Assembly (NCBI GenBank): GCA_026122225.1
Contig: JANEZZ010002765.1
Coordinates: forward strand, 494,729-558,728
Direction of reading: 5' to 3'
From: Heloderma charlesbogerti
Lineage: Eukaryota > Chordata > Lepidosauria > Squamata > Helodermatidae
DNA: 64,000 nt
Under the pieces are notes generated by a model. That model searched no databases and was not told the DNA's origin. It worked only from the letters and a program-made list of their open reading frames with translations. How positions within the stretch are numbered: position 1 is the stretch's first letter; each line of letters opens with the position of its first letter. The position numbers and the translations under genes are program-made. Of this stretch, positions 38,301 to 48,600 are shown piece by piece.

Positions 38301-41300
38301 GCTGTGCTTAATAAATCACAATACGCATTTTTCAATCCCATCCACCAATTACACAAAGTTTTCCGTTGAAATTCAGCTAGTAAACTTCCATCTTCCCTGA
38401 TGTCAGTTGTTCTTGCAAACTAATCGGAAGGAGTTCCATATTTATATTTTTAACAAATGCGTTCAAAACCCACTAAAACTCTTCATTTGGAAGATTTTTA
38501 AGCAGGTTAGAAAATTCTGTTTCCAAGTTTTTAAAGTGTACAGATATGAGAGTTTTTATAGGTGACACACTCACATTATTTTTGGCAACAAAATCACATA
38601 CCGATGGAAACATTTCCAAACACCTATTTTCAAAATGGGGGCCGTAGTGGCTTAGTGGTTAAGACTAAGTGGTTAGTCTTAGTGGTTAATTGCAGACCGG
38701 AAGGTCAGCAGGACAGCAGTTCGAGACCCGAGTGCTGCGTGACGGAGTGAGCTCCCGTCTTCAGTCCCAGCTTCTGCCAATCTAGCAGTTCGAAAGCAAG
38801 AAATTGCAAGTAGATAAATAGGTACCGCTTCGGTGGGAAAGGTAACAGCGTTCTGTGCACCTCGGTGTTCAGTCATGCCGGCCACATGACCACGGAAGCG
38901 TCTTCGGACAGCACTGGCTCTTTGGCTTAGAAATGGAGATGAGCACCACACCCTAGAGTCGGACACGACTGGTTGGGGACACCTTTACCTTTTTATTTTC
39001 AAAATGCTCTCTCCATAGCACGAGTTTCTTTTGAAAAGCAGCTACTTTCTCAGTCATTGTTAAATTGTCACCTTTACCTTGAAGGGATGGATTAAGTGTG
39101 TTTATCTTTCAAAAATATCTGCTAGGTGGCATACTACTGACAGCTGCTTGTCATCACAGAAAAGGTCGGCCAATCTGGAACAAATTTGCTCTCCTTTGGC
39201 AGGATGGCAGTTGCTATGGTGCCAACTGAGGAAGCAACTGCGCCTTCCTCTGCTGTGCCTGGCAGAGATTTCAACCATATGAAAAGTAATGATCTGATTT
39301 AGGTGAATCAACAGCAGGGCAACTTTACAGTTATACTGTCATCCAGCACATGCTGCATACTTCATGGTGAAATTTTCATCTAGATTAACATTCCTCAACA
39401 TGGTACCCAGGCATGCTGGGTGGGAATGATGGGAGCTGTAGTCCAGCACAACTGGAGGGTGCCATATTGGGGAAGGCTGATCTGTGAGTGCTAAATCTAT
39501 AGATTTCCCCCCTCTCTTAATGGAGACAGCTTTTGCATGTGCACTATAAGTTTTACTCTTTGCAAACCACCCAGAGAGCTCCAGCTATTATATAATAATG
39601 TTGATGAACACTTTCTGGCATTCCATATCAAATCCCTTTGTTGCTGTATTTATGTTGTACCTTTTGCGTGCATGCAAAGCATTAATGTGCTTTAGGATAT
39701 TAAGAACTGTTAGCTTCCTGTATTCATTTAAAAAAAAACTGGTGAAGCACATGTACCCCTTGACCGTTACGTGGTCATAAGAATGTAGGAAAACTGAACA
39801 GTGGCTCTCTGGTTCTTTTTATACTGGATGCCTGCTTGTAGTGGGTGGCAAATGAAAAAGAACTGAATAGAAGGAAAATCTATACTTCCATTCTGGACTA
39901 TCGTGAATGAGTTGTACAGGCTAGGTATTATGATTTCAGTTTTATGAAAACTTTCCCTGTGTATAATGACTTTTTGCGTTTTGTTGATTTGATCTAAGAA
40001 CTGGAATGACAACTACCACCAAGACTTTGTCCAAAACCATCTCCAGGAACTTCTGGAACTGTTACTGGACCCAGATCAGCTTACTGCCTCCTCTCACTCT
40101 ACCCACAGTAGTCTGGTTTCACTTGAAGCTGTCCGAGCTCTCGGCTTCCTTATTGAAGGAGGTGTGAACAAGAATAGGACTGTCCACCATCTGCATGAGC
40201 TTGCACTCTGGCAGCCGTTGCATGCTAAGAGTGGCTTCTCAAAGATCTCCAAAGCCTTCTCCTTCCCCAAACTCGAGTCCTGGCTGAGGACTTGTCTGAC
40301 TGAGAACCCATTTGGGACATCAGCCTGCCTCAAGTCTGGGAAAAAGCTTGCATGGGCACAGCAAGGTACAGTTATCTCTGGTCTTTAAACCGTTGGCACC
40401 TAAGCACAAAATCTTCTTTTTCTCTTATTTGCAGAAAACAGTTTCCTATACTGCAGCAACTTTTGGCCCTCTAGTTGTTTTTGCCTACAACTCCCATCAG
40501 CCCTAGCCAGCATAGCCAGTGGTAAGGGATCATTGGAGTTGTAGACAAAAACACCTGGAGGGCCACAAGTTGCCCACCCTTGCTATACTGTAACATAGCA
40601 TCTTTTGACCATCAGCATCTATTGAAAAGGCTGAATTTACAATTGTTTTCTTTCCCACTAGCCAAACCTTCCCCAACCTGGCGCCACCAGATGGTTTCAG
40701 CTACAACTCCTGGCATTCCTGGCCATTGGCCATGCTAGTAGGGGCTGATAGGAGTTGAAGCCCCAAACATCTGGAGGGCACCAGGTTGGGGAAGGCTGCA
40801 GTAGCCAGTTGACAGGTTGCCTTCAGTGCATCATTTCTGATCTTGTCCTTATCGTCAGACATTTTAGTTAAAATTGACACCCTCAAGTGTTAAAATCCTT
40901 ATTTGGTATTTTACTTCAGGTGTTTAATAAATGTCAGCACTCAAGAAAGTGTATTTTGTTTGGCAATGAAAATGTACGTCAGTTTGTAGAGCATTTCCGT
41001 CTAGCAACTCAAATGACATCCTGGCTTTTTTGAAAAGGCTGGCAATTCCAAAGTGTTGTAGATAAAGATTGAGTCTGGATCTTCCAGCTCTAAATTTCAC
41101 ACCTTATGCTCCAGATCATGGTTGAATTCATTCATGCCAAATAATATGTGCTGGTATCTCCTCCTTGCATTGTCAAGGTAATTTAGGCTGGGTTGGTATC
41201 ACTAGGTATCTTCTCTCTTAGGAGTGGTGACTCATTGCTTGTTTGTTCAGTTATGGTCTTTGTCACTGTCCTCTCTAGGCACATAACAAAACTCATGTAA

Positions 41301-44300
41301 CACTGTTGTTTGCATGTCATATATGGGGAATGTAATGGTTTGTCCAAAGTTGTACAGAATTGAGTCCATTACTGTCATTATCAATTGTAAGGAGACTATA
41401 AATGCATTAGTTTAATGTGTGATGTGACTAAAATATAGGCTTCTTAGTGAGAGGAAACCACTGAATCCTATGGGCAGTATCCAATACAGTTGCTGTACTC
41501 CTGCTAGTTCCTTTTCACTTGCAGGACCCACTGCTTGCACAACAGAAGCTAGTGCTTCCGACAGTAATCCCAGAAATAAATGGAAATCCTCATTTCCAAA
41601 ACAGGACAGGTCAGTGGAGCTCCCTTCTGCAAGCTCCGCTGCCCTGCTCTGTTCTGGAAACAAGCATTTTTTCGTTCGTTTCTGATTGCTGTGGGACTGC
41701 TAGCTTCCTGTTGCATGAACGGTGGGTAAGTTTTCACAGTACCAGTGAGAGTGAAAGGCTACACAAATGTATATAACTTTGAGGGAAACATACTGTGCGT
41801 GCAGGATGAGCTGGTGCATAAATTGGATGGCATGGAAACATTCTGGTGCCCTTTATGCAATAACTGTGTAGCTAGTTTCAGTTCTCAATAGCCCCCAAAG
41901 GAAGTATTTTCTATGTTTCATATTGAAAAGAAACTTAGAACGACTTGAACGTATTTCTGGATAGGCCTTAATGAAAGCCTTTTGGCCTGGTTCACATGAT
42001 CACCGTGGCTTAAACGAGCCACTGTAGTTTGTTTAAGCTGCTGCGTGTGCCGGGCACCATTTGTCTAATTACCCACCTGGGCACAGCTTGTTGTGTTGTC
42101 CAAACCCGAGTGGCATGGCTAGTTGGAGGGGGGCAGAAAGGACAAGGTCCCCAATAACAGTTACAGTACAAACAGTCCAGGTGTAAGAGACCTACACAAC
42201 TGCACCAGACCAATTAATTACAAAAGTTATATTGATTAGTGGTACAATGATGCCAGTTGATTTTACAAAACAACAATTATAAACGGTCAGTTAAAATTTC
42301 GAAACAGCTGTATCAGTTATGCTCGTCAGTTTATGGGACCCCAGTGTGTTTCCGTTTTGACTATAAAGTCTTCATTGGGTGCTCTAGTAGACATAATATG
42401 TTCAATAACAAATTGCAGTAACTGATAATGTTGAAGAAGAAGAATTTCACTTCCTGTTTGGTCAAATTTTTTCAGTGGTATACTGGTCAATGAAGGCAAA
42501 ATAGCCTCCTTTGTTTGTGGGTTAAGAGTGAGGAAATCTCTCTGATTTTTTTCCAGCTCACCCTCCCCAGAATATGTAGATACTCTCAAGACGAGTCACC
42601 AAACAGACAGTAGACACTGCCCCAGTTAGATGTCATGGGGAACACCAGCTTAAGCAAGAATACTTTTTAAAAAACCCAATGTTTACTGATTCTTGCAGTT
42701 GAAGGAACGACCAAGCGAGCCAAGATAGCCTGTAATACTCATATGGTCCCTTCAGCACATCGCATGGTTGTGATGAGCCAAGTTTACAAGCAAACACTGG
42801 CAAAGAGCTCAGATACCCTAGAAGACACTCACGTGAGGATTCATCGCTGCTGTGAATCTTTCATCTATTTGCTGTCTCCATTGAGGTGACTTAGCCTTCT
42901 CCAGTCAACTTCATTTGAAAGCTGTGTGTCCTGTTTTATATTGTTTTTACCCCTCTGTTTTAATTTTGTTGCTTTTCCCTCTCTTTTAGATCTGTGACCA
43001 TCGAGAAATGCAGGAATAGCACCTTTGTCCTGGGGCCAGTACAGACAGTCGTTCACCTCCATAGCTGTGACAACGTCAAACTTATTGCTGTTTGCCACCG
43101 TCTGTCTCTGTCATCGACCACCAATTGCACCTTGCATGTTCTCATCCCAACTAGACCTCTCATCCTACTGGGTAACCAAATGATAACCTTTGCCCCCTTC
43201 CACACCCATTATCCAATGCTTGAGGACCACATGGGCAGGACTGGCCTGGCTACAGTGCCCAACTGTTGGGATAATCCAATGTTGATATGCAAAGAGAACT
43301 GTGATGAGAATGTGTTCAGGCTGCTCCCACCCTCAGAGTTTTACCCCTTTGTTGTTCCGTTTGAAATGGAAGGAGACACAACAGAAATACCTGGTGGGCT
43401 GCCGCCTGCGTACCAAAAGGCACTGAGTCAACGGGAACAGAGGATACAGATCTGGCAGAAGACTGTGAAGGAGGCAGGGTTGACCAAGTAAGTATAAGTA
43501 ACAGCTTTCTTCAAGGAGGGAAGAGTCTGCAGCTGTAGCAGCTTTGGAGCAAAATGTATGGATGTGCATTAATACTGAAGTCTTATCTCTGGCCTTGATT
43601 GTTCTACAGGACAGCTTTGGGCCATCTGTTGATCTTTTCTAAGTTGTCAACTTGTCAACTGATGCTTTGTAAAACCTAATTCACAAAACATAGAAAAATG
43701 TTAAATGAAGAATGAAATGTCAAACGTGCTGTAATATCTACCTCTGTTTCTTATAATACATAAGACACTTATTTCTAAAAGTACCATACAGAAGGACAAT
43801 TGAATTTCACTGAACCTACTGTTCTGGATATAATATTTACTACCCTTTTTGCTGTCTGTAGTGTGCAATCCTATGCACACTTGCCTTGCAGTAAGACCCA
43901 TTGAACTCAGTGGGACAGACTTCTGAGGAGATATACATAGGATCAGGCTGCATATCTGTTAACAAATTTTGTGCTATCCTGTCTAAAGGACATAGAAGTA
44001 GTCCTTGTTGAATTGGCACATCCAGTGGCCTAGGTTTTAAGAGTTCTGATGTCTGCTGTCCTGACTTCTGGAAACATCCAAAATGTTTAGTGTTCAAATC
44101 TCATAACTTCAGAGGCAGTTTGAGGAAGATTTGAATTCATATGAGCAAACCTGAACAATTATTGTTATTAGTAAAGGTATATTTTCCCCACTCTTTCTTA
44201 CACAGAGGTTCAAGTTCAGTGAAATCATATGGAGAAGTTCAGTACTACTTTTTGTTCCATGCAGAATTTATTGGCATTTGGGCACCTGATTATCATGATG

Positions 44301-45043
44301 AGTAGCTTGGTAGAGAAGAAATGGTCACTGGTGGACTAAAATCTTTTTGGTTCTCTAGTAGTGGAATTTTCAGTTTCCAATTGCAGTTAGAATCCTCCGT
44401 GTGTGGGGTAGGAATGGTGGGAATTCATAGGAATTAGTATACAAACTCAAAGGCTTGGTTAGAGGCTTCCTTTAATTGGAATACTTTGAAATAACGTCTA
44501 CCCTCAAAAAGCCCCCCCCTCCCGGTTGTTTTCCCCTTGCAGGGTTTACACCTTTTTCTCCCTGCAGGGGGCTTCTATGCATTTAACTGCCTCATGATGA
44601 GCCAATTCAACAGATTTTAAAGGGACAGGAAGTGTAAACTTGATCCCATCTGTTGTAGTGCTTCCAAAATACCACGCGCACTCTCTCTCTCCCCCCCCCA
44701 GTGAAAACAAAACAGAGTGACAATATTTTCTGAGAGAGAGGCTCCTGTGTCTTTGAGACCCAACAGGTATAGCCCTTCCCCATCAGTTAACACTGTATCA
44801 TTTAGCACTGGATGAAAAAAGCTGCCTTGCTAGTCAATGAAGAGAGGGCTTGAATGATAAGAGTATGTACCGAATTTCATGTGCTACAGTGCTAATTTTT
44901 GAATGGGTTTCAGGCACCAGAGGAAGACATTCCAGGTGTTGGTGGAGAACAAGTTCTATGAATGGCTGGTCCACACAGGCAGTCGTCAACAGCTTGACAG
45001 CCTGGTGCTTCCTGCTGCAGGTTCTAAGCAGGCAGCAGGATAG
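35392..45043 (+). CDS. TBCCD1: TBCC domain-containing protein 1, complete coding region
   Basis: TBCCD1 is a tubulin-cofactor-C relative that in human cells localises to the centrosome and positions the centrosome and Golgi. Coding exons: 35392-35727, 36737-36886, 39999-40365, 42699-42885, 42990-43487 and 44914-45043. Together they give 555 residues (human 557). The start is [20 protein letters not shown], human-like. An untranslated stretch from 35366 precedes it after a ctctcaaatacag acceptor. The N-terminal half has [17 protein letters not shown]; the cofactor-C-like beta-helix domain spans about 300-435 ([34 protein letters not shown]). TBCC and RP2 carry a GAP arginine at a CQxLR-type site; here the aligned position is Ser386. 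The C-terminus is [10 protein letters not shown]. The first coding exon ends AAG before GCATGA, so intron 1 of the coding region seems to use a GC donor. All other junctions are GT-AG. Confidence 0.95.
36000..36655 (+). mobile_element. CR1 LINE 3' end
   Basis: Coding end with [24 protein letters not shown] and [12 protein letters not shown], then 3' UTR with gggttggactcaatggtc and a tctatgattctatga tail. Around 36375-36460 a gacaggaagcctgtcctgctg unit is repeated. It lies in the TBCCD1 intron after the GC donor. Confidence 0.88.
37225..37905 (-). mobile_element. L2-like LINE 3' end, reverse
   Basis: Minus strand 37708-37412 reads [20 protein letters not shown] and [15 protein letters not shown], the L2-like C-terminal motifs. 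Plus-strand start atttatttcatttctgtaccgcc is the reversed tail. The far end includes ctgttttggactcgctggag and gttgcagtaatccagac. Confidence 0.85.
38160..39311 (-). pseudogene. hAT transposase remnant (ZBED/SCAND3-like)
   Basis: Minus strand 38356-38162 is an open frame with [20 protein letters not shown] and [16 protein letters not shown], the C-terminal dimerisation domain (hATC) of Charlie/ZBED5-type transposases. Upstream, 39311-39102 holds [12 protein letters not shown] and [17 protein letters not shown], also typical of the family. Between them the reading is broken by stops and by the SINE. The pieces can encode no working enzyme. Confidence 0.75.
38638..38993 (+). mobile_element. tRNA-derived SINE with BovB-like 3' end
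   Basis: Head ggggccgtagtggcttagtgg (A box) and cagttcgagaccc (B box); body with ccggccacatgaccacgga; end with gagtcggacacgactgg, the terminus shared with BovB LINEs. It is flanked by the perfect 13-bp duplication TATTTTCAAAATG (38625-38637 and 38994-39006). An extra agtggttaagactaagtgg duplication lies within the head. This is a squamate-type SINE mobilised by BovB. Confidence 0.88.
39385..39482. repeat. hAT-type foldback MITE
   Basis: acattcctcaacatggtaccc mirrors gggtgccatattggggaaggc; the core tgatgggagctgtagtcc is present. Confidence 0.65.
40450..40800. repeat. two hAT-type foldback MITEs
   Basis: Copy one, about 40455-40585, has gcctacaactcccatcagcc and ttggagttgtagac arms and ends caagttgcccacccttg. 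Copy two, about 40665-40800, starts ccttccccaacctggcgcc and ends ggcaccaggttggggaaggc. They lie just beyond TBCCD1 coding exon 3. Confidence 0.75.
41995..42125. repeat. half-copy of a large foldback element
   Basis: ttcacatgatcaccgtggctt, ttgtctaattacccacctggg and gttgtgttgtccaaacccgag resemble the left half of the element at 3838-4190. Confidence 0.5.
43862..43955. repeat. short interspersed foldback repeat
   Basis: gtgcaatcctatgcacac and agtaagacccattgaactc pair with gggacagacttctgagg... catagga. It lies in the last TBCCD1 intron. Confidence 0.6.
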
Positions 45044-45149
45044 GACAGCTTCAAAGGTGAGTTCAAACATCTTGCGTCCCCTACTGCATTTGTAAAAAGA
45101 CTACCTTTTGTCTTGCACCACTGTCTTGCAAAAAAGGACATACTTCCTT

Positions 45150-45450
45150 ATTAGTTGAACTGTGGGACTTGTTACCACAAGATGGCTGTCAACTTGGACA
45201 ACTTTAAAAGTGGGTTACACAAATTCCTAAAGGCTGTCAATGGCTACTAGTCCTGATGGCTATATGCTACCTCCAGTATCAGAGGCAGTATGCCGGCATG
45301 CACCAGTTGCTGGGGAGCATGAGGGGGAGGGTGCTGTTGCGCCCATGCCCTCCTTGCAAGCTTTCCATAGGCCTCTGGTTGGCCAGTGTGAGCAGAATGC
45401 TGGACAACATAGGCCTTTGGTTTCATCCAGCACAGGTCTTCTTGGTTTTA
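45150..45450 (+). mobile_element. CR1/L3-like LINE 3' end
   Basis: aactttaaaagtgggttac and ggctactagtcctgatgg lead into the usual 3' UTR (accagttgctggggagcatg; cagaatgctggacaac). It starts about 100 bases after the TBCCD1 stop, so it may be part of the TBCCD1 3' UTR. Confidence 0.75.
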
Positions 45451-45504
45451 TTCAAATAAGAACAATCATTGCCCTGGTGGATTAGATCAAAGGTGCATCT
45501 GATC

Positions 45505-45602
45505 CTACAACTCCTAGGATTTCTGTTCATTGTTCATGCTGGCTGGGGCTGATGGGAACTGAAGTCCAAGACATCTGGAGGGCACGAGGTTGGGGAAGCC
45601 TG
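45505..45602. repeat. hAT-type foldback MITE, partial
   Basis: ctacaactcctaggatttct and gggaactgaagtccaagaca arms; the right end is ggcacgaggttggggaagc. Confidence 0.6.
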
Positions 45603-48600
45603 CTCTATTGCTGTGGAGGTTAGGGAAATGTCCCTAGAAAGCTTACAAAAAGTTTGTCTCCCACATCAGGCAGTCAGGAAGTCTAAAATCTCCAATTGGT
45701 AGGTGAATCACCTGAAGATTTAACTTATTAGGAATATCTTTTTTAGTAAAAACCTGACCTTCTTGCATAGAATTAGAATATGCTATATTAGAAGTCATAG
45801 AGATTAGCTATATTCTGTTGTATTTCTCAGAAGGAAAGCAAAGGCATAGAAGGAAGATTGTCATGTTGCTAATGTCTGCTTCCTAATGGATCAATGACAC
45901 TTGTCTCAAATAACTCTTTTCTCTTCCTGGTTGTTGAGATCTACAATCAGCAAGTTGTATATTATATTCATTCCTGCCATACAGCAGTCTTTCAAACCTC
46001 CCTTTAGTTCTGATCTTACAAGGATTATTCTAAGGCAGAGTTCCACAGATCTGGGTTGGCCTTGATGTCCTTCCACAATTTTTGCCCCCACTTGAATTCT
46101 GCCTGGCTGAGAAAGGACAGAGTCTTGTCTCTGTTGGTTTTTGCTTCAGAGGCCCTTGGGAGTGTTGTTGGTTCAGCGTGCTTCCAAAGCTCAGCAAGAA
46201 TGCAGGGACTTACCCTTGCCCTTTTCCATTTAAGAGAAGGGCGGGGGCTCTTCCTTGGAATTGTGTTGAGCTTCAGAGACAGTCTAGAGCTCAGCATGAT
46301 TGGAGAAGGGCAGGGATGTATCCCTGCCATCACACAGAGCTGTCAGAGGTCCAAGAGGAATCACTGCCCATCTCTCACTGTGGGCTGGGGCAGGTGTCCC
46401 AAACGCACTGACCAGATAAGTTTGCCACTGAGTGCATTTATGGGCCCCTGCTCCATCCTTCACATCTCTGCACTGTCCCCCTCCTACTGTCCAAATCCAT
46501 TGCAAGACCCTTTCCTTCCATTGAAAGCTTTGCCATATACTACACTGGTTTTTCTCTGTTTCCCTTATTCCTTATTGTTGTGCACAACATCCCCTGTTTG
46601 TTCTCCCAGTTTCACCTTCAAAACATATGCCATGCCACTCTGTGTCCCTTGCTCTCTGTCAAGCTACTTCTGTTTCTTTCTTCAGCCACTGTGCCACCTC
46701 AGCTTCACCCTCAGCTTTTGGTTAACTGTCTTCCAACCTGTTGTCATTACTCCTTTATCTATGTGTAACTTAAGATTGCAAAGTTGATGGGCAGGGGTCT
46801 TTTTGGTGTTTTGTATGGCTTCAGCATATAGTCGCTGATGCTTAATGTGTGTAACATTTGATTTTTTTTTTGGATACTTCATTTAGTTTTTATCTGTATA
46901 GTTCTAAGTAGCTTAATGGTGGTAAACTAAGCTGCGCACTTTCCCCCCTAATTACATTATTGCAGTGTGTTTTATAGATGCCATCTAATGAACTACTTGG
47001 AAACTAATGTGTTTGATTACTGGATTCAAGAAATATAAATATGTTTATCTGCTTTATTACAGTTTAGGAGATGCTCTCTGAGTGTTCCCCCCTCAATAGA
47101 CTGGGGCTAAGCTGATTAAAAGCTCCCATGGCATTGCTGATGAGTTTGGAAATTAGATTTACTTGGTGTCATTGTCAAGGAGGAGATGGACTTTTTCTTC
47201 CTGTTCCAGCTCTGCATCTTTCTCAGAAACCAGCCTCTGTAGGAAACCAGCCAGGACTGCTGGTTTCCTTGCTGTTAACACTTCTGTCCATGGCTGAAAG
47301 CAAAATTTAGATGTGTAGCACCTGTAAAGGTATGTGGAAAAGGAATTACTTCCTTGGTGAGAAGCTTGGGGCAAGCTTCTGGCTACTGAATGAACCTTTC
47401 CCCTGCTATTAAGTGAACATTGCTTGTATACAACTCCCTAGATGTATTTTTATACCAGTTGTTAGCACTTCAACTATGAAATTTAATTAAATTGGCACAA
47501 TTGTGTGTGTCTGTGTCTTTTATTTTCTTTTTTCAGATTTTATTGAATGATAATGTTCAGAACTATCTTTATACTTCAAAAAGAGGGTCTTGGAGACAGT
47601 GAGTTGGATCCAGGCTTAAGACATACTTAGAACAGACCCACTAAAATTATTGGGTAGCCATACTCATAGTCCAGGCAAAGGTTTCTTGGAAACAGGAAGA
47701 TAAGAAAATCAATTAGCCTACCTTTGGGTTATCTGCAAAAAGTATGGAGCCATAGTAGTTAGAAAAACCTTGTAGTTTAGTCTATAGGTTATCTCCAGTT
47801 GCCCCTTGTAAAAGGAAAGTAAAGGAAGTCACTTTGGCTACAGTCCTATATGTGCTTACTTGGGAGTAAGCCCCATTAAGCTCAGGCTTATTTTTTGACA
47901 AGACATGTATAGGATTGCACTGTTCTCTACAAAAAACAAAAACCTACCTCATTAGGTTTATACTTTTTGTGTCAAATTGTGCATAAAAGTGGAGAGAATA
48001 GCTTCTGTACTTCTTTGTCTAAATTTGAACACGAACATGAATGATACGATTTAAACAGAAGTAAATAGTTTCTTTCTGAAGTCACTTTTTTTCTAATGAA
48101 AGTAAACTATCAAGTTCCATTTCAGAGGTGGTTGTCTTTCAAACCACCCAAACCCAGAAGTGCTTTGTTGCTATGCTTCTCATCTACAATTACTTCAAAG
48201 CATGCATGCTTAATTGGTCTAATGCTACAAATGTTAGCTCTCATTAATACTCTGGATTCACAGCATTGCAAAGGTTATCTTAAAATTTTCCATTTACGAT
48301 GTCAAATTTATTTATAGTGGCAGAGATTTTCCCAGTTGAGTAATTCCTCACATTTGTAGAAGAGGATTTACTTCTACAAGTTCCTAGATTTAGTTTTGCA
48401 GAGTTGTGTCTGAAATGCTGTCGGTACACACTTAAAGCTCAAGTCTGCTGAAGATGGCATACAGAAGCCCAATGTCATATTTTGTTACTAAATCCATTTC
48501 ATGATCTTTGAGGGTTTGTTTTGTTTCTAACTGTACTATGCCCACCACTGCCCAGTTGAAATTCACTGTTTTCACAACGGTTTTATTAACCTCTCTGGTG

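Larger units (their letters stand above)
37163..39320 (-). mobile_element. autonomous-type hAT transposon remnant with nested insertions
   Basis: One end is cagtggtctccaaattttttg with a following gtgcacccctatc and gagcacgcacccc, typical of hAT termini. The minus strand from about 39310 to 38160 carries worn hAT transposase. An L2-like end (about 37225-37905, reverse) and a SINE (38638-38993) are inserted in it. The other terminus was not found. The whole lies in the TBCCD1 intron before the exon at 39999. Confidence 0.65.
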
